This document shows positions 9,231 through 18,193 of a stretch of 64,000 nucleotides of DNA, piece by piece. The first letter of the stretch is position 1, and each line of letters opens with the position of its first letter. The notes beneath the pieces were generated by a model, which was given only the letters and a program-made list of their open reading frames with translations, was not told the origin of the DNA and did not search any database. The stretch spans positions 904,936 to 968,935 of the forward strand of contig NC_007796.1 in the NCBI RefSeq assembly GCF_000013445.1, read 5' to 3'. Source of the stretch: Methanospirillum hungatei JF-1 (GTDB lineage Archaea > Halobacteriota > Methanomicrobia > Methanomicrobiales > Methanospirillaceae). The translations under genes and the position numbers were made by a program.

Positions 9231-9746
9231 ATGCTTGATCTTCTCTTTGAGACAGAGTGGTCTCCATATCTGGCCGGAGCAGGGATAGGTGTTCTGCTCT
9301 GGTGCTCATTCCTCTTCTCGAACAAACCCTTAGGGTGCAGTACTGCATTTAGCAGAACATCCGGAATGATAGAGAGTATTTTCTGCCCAGATAAGGTAAA
9401 AAACAAGGAGTACTACAAAATGTTTGCTCCTGAGATAGAATGGCAGTGGATGATGGTTTTTGGAATTATTCTTGGTGCATGTTTATCTTCGGTTCTTTCA
9501 GGTACATTACAGATCTCTTTTATTCCTCAAACATTTCAGGCTGCATTCGGAGATAATATTCTCCTGCGTTTTCTTATGGCTCTGGTGGGAGGTATTATGA
9601 TGGGGCTTGGTGCCCGGTGGTCATGGGGATGCACAAGCGGCCATGGGATATCAGGAATGTCTCAGTTATCACTCGCAAGTCTGGTTGCAGTCATGGGTTT
9701 TTTTATTGCCGGTATCGGGACGGCTATGATACTCTATTCATGGTGA
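9231..9746 (+). CDS. YeeE/YedE family membrane protein, first half
   Basis: A 171-residue integral membrane protein with about four to five helices. It carries the cysteine motifs of the YeeE/YedE (TsuA/PmpA-like) family: Cys36 in PLGCST and Cys134 in GCTSGHGISG. Family members move thiosulfate or other sulfur species across the membrane, with conserved cysteines along the path. In this form the transporter is split in two genes; the partner begins 9 bases downstream. Sulfur import would suit a methanogen, but the substrate is inferred. Confidence 0.88.
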   Translation: MLDLLFETEWSPYLAGAGIGVLLWCSFLFSNKPLGCSTAFSRTSGMIESIFCPDKVKNKEYYKMFAPEIEWQWMMVFGIILGACLSSVLSGTLQISFIPQTFQAAFGDNILLRFLMALVGGIMMGLGARWSWGCTSGHGISGMSQLSLASLVAVMGFFIAGIGTAMILYSW

Positions 9747-9755
9747 GGGCTGATT

Positions 9756-10313
9756 ATGTTCACAAAATGTCATGCAAATGAGCGCCTTCAGTTAATACTC
9801 GGACTCCTCATTGGTATTGGGTTTGGTTTTTTTCTGCAGAAGGGCGGAGTGACCAACTATGATACCATCATCGGTCAGTTGCTTTTGACAGATTTTACCG
9901 TGGTAAAAGTGATGGTTTCTGCCATGATTGTTGGCATGATAGGAATTCATGTAATGAAAAGCCTCAATCTGATAGAGTTTCACACATTTAAGGGTTCAAT
10001 TGGCTCCAGTGTTATTGGCGGATTACTATTCGGAATAGGATTTGGCCTTCTCGGATACTGTCCTGGCACTGTGGCCGGTGCGATAGGACAAGGGCAGATG
10101 GATGCCCTACTCGGAGGTGCAGTTGGAATTCTTATCGGAACCGGTCTGTTTGCACATTTCTATCCGGGCATAAATGATAAAATCCTATCAATCGGTCAGT
10201 TCCCGGTTGAGACCATTCCTGAATTAATTCATCTCCCGCGTTGGATGGTGGTGCTGGTATTTGTGGCAGGGCTGTCTGGTGTATTGTGGTATCTTCAGAT
10301 ACTGGGGTTGTAA
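9756..10313 (+). CDS. YeeE/YedE family membrane protein, second half
   Basis: A 185-residue membrane protein with about five helices, partner of the preceding gene. The family signature GYCPGT contains Cys102, and the loop QKGGVTNYDTI (28-38) resembles the first cysteine-free re-entrant segment of YeeE. The two genes are separated by 9 bases, so they are almost certainly co-expressed and assemble into one sulfur-compound permease of the PmpAB type. Confidence 0.88.
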   Translation: MFTKCHANERLQLILGLLIGIGFGFFLQKGGVTNYDTIIGQLLLTDFTVVKVMVSAMIVGMIGIHVMKSLNLIEFHTFKGSIGSSVIGGLLFGIGFGLLGYCPGTVAGAIGQGQMDALLGGAVGILIGTGLFAHFYPGINDKILSIGQFPVETIPELIHLPRWMVVLVFVAGLSGVLWYLQILGL

Positions 10314-10344
10314 GTACTTCCTCAACCAATAATTTTACAGCATC

Positions 10345-10668
10345 ATGGTTGTAACGCCGCCAGAAAAACGTCAGATAAGACCCTGTTCTGTATGTGCATT
10401 CTTTGTGTTCACCACCGATACCGGGCTTGGAAGATGTAATCTGGGGAAGGATGAAAAGCAGGGATATGATAACCGTCGATGGGAACTTGATGAGTTACCA
10501 GATCTTTTACGATGGCCCTGCATGTATAATCTGACACCTGAAGAGATTGAGGTCTCGATGGATTCCTGGGTAAAAAGTCTGGTGCATGAATCACTCCGAT
10601 TCAGGACATCAGTGCAGACCAGGCGATCAATATCATCCGGCCGGAGAAGAGGAAATCGTAAAATCTAA
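10345..10668 (+). CDS. small cysteine-motif hypothetical protein
   Basis: A 107-residue protein with CSVCAFF (Cys14, Cys17), a third cysteine in RCNLG and a fourth in WPCMYN, likely a metal site, followed by a strongly basic, serine/arginine-rich tail (RRSISSGRRRGNRKI). No family recognised. It follows the transporter pair by 31 bases. The tail could contact nucleic acid. Compare the 72-residue cysteine protein at 5664-5882. Confidence 0.65.
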   Translation: MVVTPPEKRQIRPCSVCAFFVFTTDTGLGRCNLGKDEKQGYDNRRWELDELPDLLRWPCMYNLTPEEIEVSMDSWVKSLVHESLRFRTSVQTRRSISSGRRRGNRKI

Positions 10669-10807
10669 CACATATTATTAATATCTATTCAATTCACGCA
10701 CGATATCTGATAATTATCTGGTTTATCTTGATATATTGCAATAGGGAATCTCCAAAAGAGGAACAAAAAATATTGGATTTTTAGGAAATATATAATATGA
10801 CTAAATA

Positions 10808-11143
10808 TTAATCGTACTCACGCCAGGTATGGTTACACTTACTATTTGTACACCGAAAGAACCGGACCTCACTTTCATCAGCAGACCGAAGTTGCCGGAG
10901 CCACCAGAATGCTTCTCCATTCCCACAATTGGGACATTTTACAGCAATGGTGGGCAGGGTGCGGACCGATTCGGTATCATCGACGATAACTATCTCTTTC
11001 TCCTTTCTTTTATCGGTGATCTTCATCTTTGTCTCACCATGACCTTCTTTTTCCCAGCCGCAGGAGGTACAGATGAAAGAGCCTGCCTGATTTTTTAATA
11101 ATTTGCCGCACTTCTCACAAAACATACACATAAGGTCTGACAA
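10808..11143 (-). CDS. tfs: transcription factor S (RNA polymerase cleavage factor)
   Basis: A 111-residue archaeal TFS, which rescues backtracked RNA polymerase by stimulating transcript cleavage, like TFIIS. The N-terminal zinc ribbon uses CEKCG and CTSCG; the C-terminal ribbon uses CPNCG and CTNSKC. The acidic catalytic pair DE is present in RSADESEV and the ending HTWREYD is typical. Alternative starts at codons 5 and 7 are possible because MCMFCEKCG is close to the usual N-terminus. Divergent from archaeosortase A. Confidence 0.95.
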   Translation of the reverse strand: MSDLMCMFCEKCGKLLKNQAGSFICTSCGWEKEGHGETKMKITDKRKEKEIVIVDDTESVRTLPTIAVKCPNCGNGEAFWWLRQLRSADESEVRFFRCTNSKCNHTWREYD

Positions 11144-11240
11144 AGAAACATTTAAAACATACAGCAGCCTGACATACCAGAACGTTAGATAATACCAGTG
11201 AGAGAAGGATTATCTGATTATCATCCAGACAATATGGGAA

Positions 11241-12074
11241 ATGTTTGAACTTCTTATTCCCATTTCCTGTCTGTTTTTCCTGTTCGCTCTGGTTCCGGGA
11301 AGACACCGGACCTATGCAGCCATCATTGCCTGGATAACAATCATTATCGTCTTTATCGGCGGTCTCCCGACGTGGATAGAGGATAGTAATATCCTATATC
11401 CGGTGATGGCTCTATTATCTATTCCTTTCCTCATCATTACTACACGGCTTCTTCTGAAGGGGAATGATGCCGTTATAAGGCTGACACGGGCTGCAGGGGT
11501 AGCATTTATTATTTATGCGCCATTCGCATTTATAGAAGAGATAGGAAAATACCTGATAGCAACCGTAGTCCACCACACATATCTTGTCCTCCAGCTTCTG
11601 GGGTACCCTGTATATCTTGTGTTGTGGAACACCTTTCAAAGTGGATTTTTCAGGGTTGAAATAATCCTCGCATGTACGGGTATTCAGGCTATCGCAATCA
11701 TGCTTGGTGTCGCATCAGCAGTCCCTACAACCACCAGACAAAAGTGTCTTGCATTCCTCCTCATTGCTCCGGTCATCTATGTCCTGAATCTGTTTCGGAA
11801 TGCTGGAGTTATCATCACATATACCAGCCAGTCTTTTTCATGGTTGCCGGACATTTCGGGGAATACAGAATATGGATACTCCAGTTTTTTCTGGGCACAC
11901 AATATTTTTGCAGAGGGGGTTGCCCTGATATTCCTTATACTTCTTGCATACAGCCTTTTCAAGCTCATCCCTGCTCTTGGAGATTTTGCCGGAGATCTTG
12001 TCCAATCGTATGAAAAAGAGATTAAGAGTATCGTCGGTACAGATACACAATCCTCTGAAGTGCAGAGAGATTAG
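11241..12074 (+). CDS. artA: archaeosortase A
   Basis: A 277-residue polytopic membrane transpeptidase-like enzyme. Archaeosortase A removes the PGF-CTERM tail of surface proteins and links them to a membrane lipid. The candidate catalytic residues are Cys145 in LACTGIQ, Arg186 in LNLFRNAGV and His220 in FFWAHN, each at the edge of a predicted helix on the outer side. About seven to eight membrane segments are seen. The 3' end overlaps a convergent CDP-alcohol transferase by 53 bases; that enzyme class makes phospholipid head groups, a plausible link to the lipid acceptor. No clear PGF-CTERM substrate is in the window. Confidence 0.9.
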   Translation: MFELLIPISCLFFLFALVPGRHRTYAAIIAWITIIIVFIGGLPTWIEDSNILYPVMALLSIPFLIITTRLLLKGNDAVIRLTRAAGVAFIIYAPFAFIEEIGKYLIATVVHHTYLVLQLLGYPVYLVLWNTFQSGFFRVEIILACTGIQAIAIMLGVASAVPTTTRQKCLAFLLIAPVIYVLNLFRNAGVIITYTSQSFSWLPDISGNTEYGYSSFFWAHNIFAEGVALIFLILLAYSLFKLIPALGDFAGDLVQSYEKEIKSIVGTDTQSSEVQRD

Positions 12075-12654
12075 TACAGAGAGCAATTATCAGAACAGAT
12101 ATCCAGATAAAACCGGTAAGACCTCCAAGAACGAGCACCAGGACAGTTTCAGGTCTTCCAAAAAATCCGATTCCTTCCAAAGGATCATCAATCTTTCCTT
12201 CTTTTCGCTCAGTAAATCCAATCTCAGCATAGGTAACTGGTTTGATGAATGTGTTCATCATCGACCCGATAATGGCAACTGCCACAATACCAAAATCCCA
12301 GACTGGAGAGATCTTCAGAAATCCGGAGATAATGGGAATTCCTGAAAGACCTACCCCCAGAAGGACGATAGTATCCACATATTTATCTGCTATCCAATCA
12401 AAAACTGCCCCAAACCGTGTCTCCCTCCCGGTCATTCTGGCAACTGATCCATCGACGAGATCGAGAATAGCCGAACAGAACAGGAAAAGACTGCCGATAA
12501 AGTATGAATGTAAAATATAGGATACTGAGCAGATACAGCCGGTCAGAATTGATAATATCGTGATTATGTTGGGAGAAAGCCCGGCCCTTTTACATATTTC
12601 TGCTATCGGCTCGAGATACCTGATAAACCTGTACCGAAATGCAGTAATATTCAT
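12022..12654 (-). CDS. CDP-alcohol phosphatidyltransferase (archaetidyl transferase)
   Basis: A 210-residue integral membrane enzyme that joins CDP-archaeol to an alcohol head group. The family signature D-x2-DG-x2-AR-x8-G-x3-D-x3-D is complete in DLVDGSVARM through FDWIADKYVD. The N-terminus (RYLEPIAEICKRAGLSPN) resembles archaetidylinositol phosphate synthases, but head-group choice cannot be settled. The ATG at 12654 is preferred; an upstream extension of 21 residues (to 12717) lacks family resemblance. The gene ends inside the 3' end of artA on the other strand. Confidence 0.87.
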   Translation of the reverse strand: MNITAFRYRFIRYLEPIAEICKRAGLSPNIITILSILTGCICSVSYILHSYFIGSLFLFCSAILDLVDGSVARMTGRETRFGAVFDWIADKYVDTIVLLGVGLSGIPIISGFLKISPVWDFGIVAVAIIGSMMNTFIKPVTYAEIGFTERKEGKIDDPLEGIGFFGRPETVLVLVLGGLTGFIWISVLIIALCTNLSALQRIVYLYRRYS

Positions 12655-12811
12655 TCTTCGCTCAGTCGTTGATAATGATATGAGATATTTCTGCCGATGA
12701 ACATGCCACCTTTGCACAGCTCCTGATGAACTTTCCTCTAAGAGATCGTGGATATCAGTTCAAATCTCACAGCATATATTAGTCCTGTTCCATCAAACAT
12801 TACTGCTACAT

Positions 12812-13492
12812 ATGTCTGACCATATAAACCGCCCTTATGTTACCCTGGTATCAGAAGTGACAATTGATGGAAAACTCACAGTTACGAGGGGCGCTTCATC
12901 AAAGCTCCTGATGCAGTTTATGTCTCATGAGGCTGAAGTACTGCTCCATCAGATCCGGGCTGATTCTGATGCAATCATGGTCGGGGCAAATACCATCCGG
13001 ATAGATAACTCATTTCTGACCGTCAGACATGTAGAAGGTAAAAATCCAATCCGGGTCATTCCGTCTTCAAAAGCAGATATATCTCCGGATGCAAATGTCC
13101 TCTCACCTGATGCACCAACCATTATCGCAGTATCTGCACGGGCAGATAAGGAAACGTGTACGATTCTGGCAGAAAAGGGTGCTTACATAGAGATCTGTGG
13201 AGATGAATTCGTGGATCTTCCTATTCTGATGCGCTTACTCTTTGAAAAATATTCCGTGCAATCCCTGATGATAGAAGGAGGGTCTACCCTGAATGGCAAT
13301 ATGTTCCAAAAAGGCTTAATCGACGAACTTCTGCTCATTCATCTTCCCTTCATTGCTGGAGGAGAGGATACGCCCTCACTGGTCACCGGCCTTCATCCCC
13401 GTGATGTATCAGATCTTCTGAAACTGGATCTCATTACTCACTTCATGGCTGGTGAAAACCTTATCACAAAATGGCGTGTGGTCAGATCCTGA
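12812..13492 (+). CDS. arfC: diaminohydroxy ribosylamino-pyrimidine phosphate reductase
   Basis: A 226-residue RibD-C/dihydrofolate-reductase-like enzyme of archaeal riboflavin and F420 precursor synthesis. It reduces the ribose of the pyrimidine intermediate after GTP cyclohydrolase III action, before deamination. Visible family blocks are SEVTIDGKL (14-22), MVGANTIRIDN (56-66) and MIEGGSTLN (153-161), the last forming the NADPH site. Length is normal for archaeal ArfC. It is convergent with truD, with 13 bases between the ends. Confidence 0.9.
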   Translation: MSDHINRPYVTLVSEVTIDGKLTVTRGASSKLLMQFMSHEAEVLLHQIRADSDAIMVGANTIRIDNSFLTVRHVEGKNPIRVIPSSKADISPDANVLSPDAPTIIAVSARADKETCTILAEKGAYIEICGDEFVDLPILMRLLFEKYSVQSLMIEGGSTLNGNMFQKGLIDELLLIHLPFIAGGEDTPSLVTGLHPRDVSDLLKLDLITHFMAGENLITKWRVVRS

Positions 13493-13505
13493 AAGAGCAT
13501 TCAGA

Positions 13506-14774
13506 TCAAACCATATCCATTGGATCTGCTTTCATGAGTTCACGAAGGATAGTTGTAGCATACTGACCGGGAGGCAGAGAGAACCTGACAAGAAGATCTC
13601 CATCAATAATCTCATATGTCAGATCTGTTTTCATCAGCATGGGACGAAATGATCCGGCAAATTTTGTATCAAGAACAGATGATACCTTCTCAAACATCTG
13701 ACTTGAAATACCCTTCTCTTCGAGAACAGTGTGGATATTTCTGTCATCAGGTCCGGCATCAGAAATATACGATCCTCCGGGGAGAACCAGTGCGAGGGCA
13801 CATGTACCTCTTTTAAGCTGAACCTTCGCTGCATGGATGGTCGCCGGTGTGATTTTATCAGTCCTTCCATCAGGCCAGATAAGATAATCCCCAACTTCCG
13901 GTTCGAATAATGAATGACCATCCCGGATACGCATGCTCAACGTAGTATTAAAAATCCATGACTGCACCGCACTCACATACATAGAACGAAGGGTCCTGGG
14001 GAGTTGCAGGATGGCACCCAGGTAATCTCCCGGATAACGTACCAGATGATGTAGAACTGAACGTTCCAGTGATAACCGGGGAGGGAGAAGATGGAGACAC
14101 CGGGCAGCATCTTCAGTTTCTAGATAACAAGCTCTTCCTTCCTGTTCATGATCCTCCATCTGCGAGCCTGGTTTTCCAATCATCACCCTGACGGCTTCCT
14201 GGTAATTCCCTTTCAGTATCTCAAATCCGATAAGGTGTGTGACCGGTCGTGAGACACCAAACCGCTGATAACCTACATAATTTGGTATACCTTCCTTGAT
14301 CGATTTCTGAAAGCTTTCCAGGGAAGTTAATAACGATGAATCAGATATCTTCCTGATACGAATAGCAAAACTGTTACCTTGGAGATCTCCAAGTTTTATC
14401 GGATGTTGTGATGTTCCAAGGGCGGTCAAGGTAATATCGGGAATTGAAAGCCGTGCTATCTCTTCTGCCTTGATCTTATAAATCGAGATAAATTGTGTGG
14501 TAACAGCCCGTTTATCCTTCGTCCCTGCAAATCCAATCCGCTGATGACTGATCCCAAGTCCGGATGCTATCGCTTTTATTGCACGGTGTTGATCCCAGTT
14601 CCTCCGGTTCAGTGAACAGATAAGATACGGCCCGTCGGAATACGTATGGTCTGCAATTTCTTGAACTTCAAAATCATCAGGCAGATCTCTTAGTACTCCC
14701 CCGGTGCCGGGCGATTCAGTCAGATAGTAATGGAGACCAAGTTCCCTATCAATATCCCAGGGACTTTCCATCAT
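13506..14774 (-). CDS. truD: tRNA pseudouridine(13) synthase
   Basis: A 422-residue TruD enzyme that makes pseudouridine at position 13 of tRNA. The catalytic aspartate is D87 in GTKDKRA (84-90); the other family blocks NRRNWDQHRAI (near 56) and NYVGYQRFG (near 162) are present, with the large archaeal TRUD insertion between. Its ATG overlaps the TGA of pth2 as ATGA, so the two tRNA-related genes are translationally coupled. Length is normal for archaea. Confidence 0.95.
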   Translation of the reverse strand: MMESPWDIDRELGLHYYLTESPGTGGVLRDLPDDFEVQEIADHTYSDGPYLICSLNRRNWDQHRAIKAIASGLGISHQRIGFAGTKDKRAVTTQFISIYKIKAEEIARLSIPDITLTALGTSQHPIKLGDLQGNSFAIRIRKISDSSLLTSLESFQKSIKEGIPNYVGYQRFGVSRPVTHLIGFEILKGNYQEAVRVMIGKPGSQMEDHEQEGRACYLETEDAARCLHLLPPRLSLERSVLHHLVRYPGDYLGAILQLPRTLRSMYVSAVQSWIFNTTLSMRIRDGHSLFEPEVGDYLIWPDGRTDKITPATIHAAKVQLKRGTCALALVLPGGSYISDAGPDDRNIHTVLEEKGISSQMFEKVSSVLDTKFAGSFRPMLMKTDLTYEIIDGDLLVRFSLPPGQYATTILRELMKADPMDMV

Positions 14775-15133
14775 AGTAATGAGAGGGATCCGGTAATTTT
14801 ATCAAGGTCTTCACATTTCGCCGGTCCAAGACCAAGAGCGGTAATAGTGCCGGGTGGTATCTCCGTCATTCCCGCATCCTGAATGAGAACCGCTGCAATT
14901 CCTGCTGATTCTGCGAGGGTTTTCAGTTCAAATAATGTCTTTTGATCTGCTGCTTTCAGAACCACCTTTTTCTGGCCCTCATTCATCCATGCTTTTTTAA
15001 GTGTCAGCGAACTTTTTTCATATGCACCAATTGCCGCATGTCCTGCCTGAGCACATTTTTTCCCACAACTCATCTTCACATCATTACGAATGATAATACA
15101 TTGCTTATATTTGAATTCAGGTTCTGTCGCCAT
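14771..15133 (-). CDS. pth2: peptidyl-tRNA hydrolase, archaeal type (Pth2)
   Basis: A 120-residue Pth2 that recycles peptidyl-tRNA released by stalled ribosomes. The family start is clear: QCIIIRNDVKMSCGKKCAQAGHA, with D18, K20 and the GK pair at the active surface, and the C-terminal block PPGTITALGLGPA. It is the first gene of a two-gene unit with truD and is divergent from the geranylgeranyl reductase gene. Eighty-five bases separate the two starts and hold both promoters. Confidence 0.96.
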   Translation of the reverse strand: MATEPEFKYKQCIIIRNDVKMSCGKKCAQAGHAAIGAYEKSSLTLKKAWMNEGQKKVVLKAADQKTLFELKTLAESAGIAAVLIQDAGMTEIPPGTITALGLGPAKCEDLDKITGSLSLL

Positions 15134-15218
15134 CTGCCTTTAGACGTTGGTGTGACGAGTACAAAGGTCTGTTCTCCGGTGAGTTGATTGCCGGTTATGA
15201 AGAGTACTATACCAGCAC

Positions 15219-16373
15219 ATGAACCGGACATATGATGTTGCCATTGTAGGTGGAGGGCCGGTGGGATCCACAGCCGCCCGAATTTGCGCAAAATCAGGTC
15301 TTAAAACGTTACTTATCGAAGAACAGGCACATTTCGGATATCCTGTACAATGTGCCGGTCTGCTCTCTGATAGTGCTTTTCGGGAATGCGAAGTCTCCTG
15401 CTCATCTGTCCTCAATACCGTCTCTGGTGCGGATGTGCACGCGGGAGAAGCAACCTGCTCATTTGATGCCGGTAGAACTATGGCATATGTGGTTGACCGG
15501 GGAGCACTGGATCATGAGATGGGAAAAGCAGCAGCTGATGCCGGTGCTGATATCCAATTGAAGACGATAGCATCAGGTATTTCGCGCACATCTGGAATTC
15601 TACATCTAAAAGGAGTCAATGGACCAGAGGATGTTTCGTATTCGATGCTCATCGCCGCAGATGGCCCCCGGAGTTCAATTAGCCGGATGGTTGGGATACC
15701 CCGTGCCCCGGTATATCTTTCTGGTCTGCAATGTGATGTGCACCATGCTCTTCCCCCCGACCATGTGCAGATATATCCAAATGCATCTCCTGAATTTTTC
15801 GGATGGATGATCCCCTTGCATCCGGATCAAACACGGATAGGTCTTTGTGGAATTCATCACGTGAAGGAACGCTTTTCTGAATTTATAAAACCCTTTCAAA
15901 ACAAGGCCACCCACTTCGTAAGCGGGACTATCCCTCTTGGTACTTTGACAAGATCCTATGATGATCGGATACTTATTGCAGGAGATGCGGCAGCAATGGC
16001 AAAACCTACCTCAGGTGGCGGAGTATATACCGGTATCCGGGCAGCCCGTCACGCGGCAGAGGTGGCGATCCGGTGTATTGAAATGGATGACTTCAGCCCG
16101 AAGGCCATGGCATCGTATGAACATGCCTGGAAAGCTGATTTTGGTCATGAGATTTTGAGGGGTTTTCACTTCTTTCAAATTCGGCAGAAGATCTCTGAAA
16201 AAGATATGGAATCTCTGATAAGAACCTTGTCACATCCGAATTTGCAGGAAGTTATCACCAGAAAGGGAGATATGGATCGTCCATCAGGCCTTATCAAAGC
16301 ACTTCTCTCCCATCCCCGTATGATTCCTGCATACTATCTTATGGGGAAAGCCTTCGCCAGATCAAAACTATAA
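15219..16373 (+). CDS. geranylgeranyl reductase family flavoprotein
   Basis: A 384-residue FAD-dependent reductase. The N-terminal dinucleotide motif VGGGPVGSTAARI (10-22) is followed by the family YPVQCAGLL block near residue 48 and the second FAD contact GDAAAMAKPTSGGG near residue 256. In archaea this family saturates the double bonds of geranylgeranyl chains of membrane lipids (digeranylgeranylglycerophospholipid reductase). Methanogens often have several paralogues, so this copy could instead act on another isoprenoid. A ribosome site is not evident and the transcript may be leaderless. Confidence 0.88.
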   Translation: MNRTYDVAIVGGGPVGSTAARICAKSGLKTLLIEEQAHFGYPVQCAGLLSDSAFRECEVSCSSVLNTVSGADVHAGEATCSFDAGRTMAYVVDRGALDHEMGKAAADAGADIQLKTIASGISRTSGILHLKGVNGPEDVSYSMLIAADGPRSSISRMVGIPRAPVYLSGLQCDVHHALPPDHVQIYPNASPEFFGWMIPLHPDQTRIGLCGIHHVKERFSEFIKPFQNKATHFVSGTIPLGTLTRSYDDRILIAGDAAAMAKPTSGGGVYTGIRAARHAAEVAIRCIEMDDFSPKAMASYEHAWKADFGHEILRGFHFFQIRQKISEKDMESLIRTLSHPNLQEVITRKGDMDRPSGLIKALLSHPRMIPAYYLMGKAFARSKL

Positions 16374-16414
16374 ATATGTAACCTTCATACCTTTGTTTCT
16401 CAATAATTAGGGGT

Positions 16415-16744
16415 ATGGCAACCAATACACCCTCCAGCAGATTCGGACGTGGCTTTATCGTAAATATTACACACCTGAAGGTGAAATTTTCTCTTCCGGC
16501 AGAACAGGCCTGGTATGGTGCCCAGGATTATCTGACTGAACTTAAAGTTCCTGCACAATTCAAAGGGACTGAAGTCGAACAATTGACAGAGATGCTCCGT
16601 CAAAAGGTTGTCTGGCATCAGGCCGGTGGACCGGTTGACAAAGAAATGTATACTGATGTCAGAAGAATTCTGAACAGGCTTATTGTAGCGATAGACAGAG
16701 AACTTGGGATATCAGATGCAGATATCGGACAATACCATGCATGA
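16415..16744 (+). CDS. conserved hypothetical protein
   Basis: A 109-residue soluble protein, probably alpha/beta, with RGFIVNITHLKVKFSLPAEQ near the start and a helical second half ending GISDADIGQYHA. No family recognised by name; the even composition and placement 41 bases after the reductase gene on the same strand support it being real. It is convergent with the TPR protein, five bases apart. Confidence 0.72.
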   Translation: MATNTPSSRFGRGFIVNITHLKVKFSLPAEQAWYGAQDYLTELKVPAQFKGTEVEQLTEMLRQKVVWHQAGGPVDKEMYTDVRRILNRLIVAIDRELGISDADIGQYHA

Positions 16745-16749
16745 GTTTT

Positions 16750-18108
16750 TTAAAATCCAATTAAACTTCGTACAGTACTGATAACCCCACCTATGGTATC
16801 TCCATTTTTAAACTGAACATTTGCAAGAGCATCGTAGAGTTCAGATTTTTCCCCACCAGTCTCCAGTCCCTTCTGCAGGGCTGATAATGCATCTTCTCTC
16901 TGACCATAAAATGAGAATATAAGTCCTTTATAGAGATATCCGCGGGTATACCCGGGTTCCAGCTCAAGCGCCTTATTAATATATTTCATTGCCTCCAGAT
17001 AATCTCCGAGTAATCCCGTGGTATACCCATATGAAGAGAGCACCTCCGGATCATTTGGAAGAAGATCCAAAGCCCGTTTATAGGAATCCCTGGCACTTTC
17101 TATCCGTTTGATCTTTATCGCAGAGTCACCTTTCTTCTTCCAGCCTTCTCCATAATCAGGAGTGATGGCCAGAATCTGATCATAGAGATCTATCGTCTCC
17201 TGGTATCGCTTAATCTTATAATTGATTACCGTTGTTCGTTCCCATATCCCGGTAAACCGGACATTGCTTGCAATAGCAACATAATAAGAGTCCATTGGCT
17301 GCATATCCTTCGTTATCCGGGTTTTTTTAGATCCCTGATAATACCAGAGATCATTCTTTGCAAGGGCGTTAAACCCGCCATCAAAGGAGTAAAAAGCTTC
17401 TTTCCAGTTACGGTTATGATATTGTGCCTCTCCCGATACAAACCAGGCAGGCACACAGGTAAGATCCATGTTTCTCGCAGTCTTTGCAACTCCCAATGCC
17501 CCGTTATAATCACCTTTCTGAAGATATGAATATCCTTTATTTGCATAGAACTCCGGTTCATCAGGTTTTAATGAAATAGCTTTATCAAATGCAGAATTAG
17601 CCTTATCATATTCCTTCATGTTAAAATAGGTGACACCCATGTTGTTCCATGCCGCCGCGTAACCAGAGTTCAGATTGGTGGCCTTTTGAAATGCCTGAAT
17701 CGCCTCGGTAAATTTACCGGTCCGTGAAAGTGCCACACCCTGAACATTATACTGAATCGGATCATCAGGATTTAATGTAACAACATTCTGAAATGCTTCA
17801 ACGGCCTTATCAGGCTGATTCAGATATCCCCAGGAACTACCGATGATATGCCAGGCAAAACTACAGGTTGGATCTATCTTCAGGCATTGTTCAGATGTAT
17901 TAATTGCTTCAGGGTATTTTTCTTCATTATAATATATGAGTGCACGATACTGAAGTGCGGTCAGATTCTGTGGATTTAGTGAGAGGACATAATCATTCTC
18001 TTTGATGAGATCCTCTAAGGTAATGGTATCAACAGTCTGATTTGTATCTTCTCCGCTGGCAAAGGCTATAAAGAGTATGATAATCAAAACTGGGAGGATT
18101 TTTCTCAT
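16750..18108 (-). CDS. exported TPR-repeat protein
   Basis: A 452-residue protein with a signal peptide (MRKILPVLIIILFIAFASG) and about ten tetratricopeptide repeats, seen as recurring A-x3-A-L-x-L-x-P periods such as PDDPIQYNVQGVALSRTG. A divergent stretch around residues 215-280 (WYYQGSKKTRI) interrupts the repeats. TPR arrays are protein-docking surfaces; this one would act outside the membrane. The start at 18108 is chosen because GGAGG lies seven bases ahead; earlier ATGs at 18126 and 18114 would sit on or before that site. Confidence 0.85.
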   Translation of the reverse strand: MRKILPVLIIILFIAFASGEDTNQTVDTITLEDLIKENDYVLSLNPQNLTALQYRALIYYNEEKYPEAINTSEQCLKIDPTCSFAWHIIGSSWGYLNQPDKAVEAFQNVVTLNPDDPIQYNVQGVALSRTGKFTEAIQAFQKATNLNSGYAAAWNNMGVTYFNMKEYDKANSAFDKAISLKPDEPEFYANKGYSYLQKGDYNGALGVAKTARNMDLTCVPAWFVSGEAQYHNRNWKEAFYSFDGGFNALAKNDLWYYQGSKKTRITKDMQPMDSYYVAIASNVRFTGIWERTTVINYKIKRYQETIDLYDQILAITPDYGEGWKKKGDSAIKIKRIESARDSYKRALDLLPNDPEVLSSYGYTTGLLGDYLEAMKYINKALELEPGYTRGYLYKGLIFSFYGQREDALSALQKGLETGGEKSELYDALANVQFKNGDTIGGVISTVRSLIGF

Positions 18109-18193
18109 ATACATTCCTCCCGCCACATATCCTGGGGGGTTATGCTATATTGGAAGCCAATCTTAAAAAATGATATGATATGGTATGAAAAGA

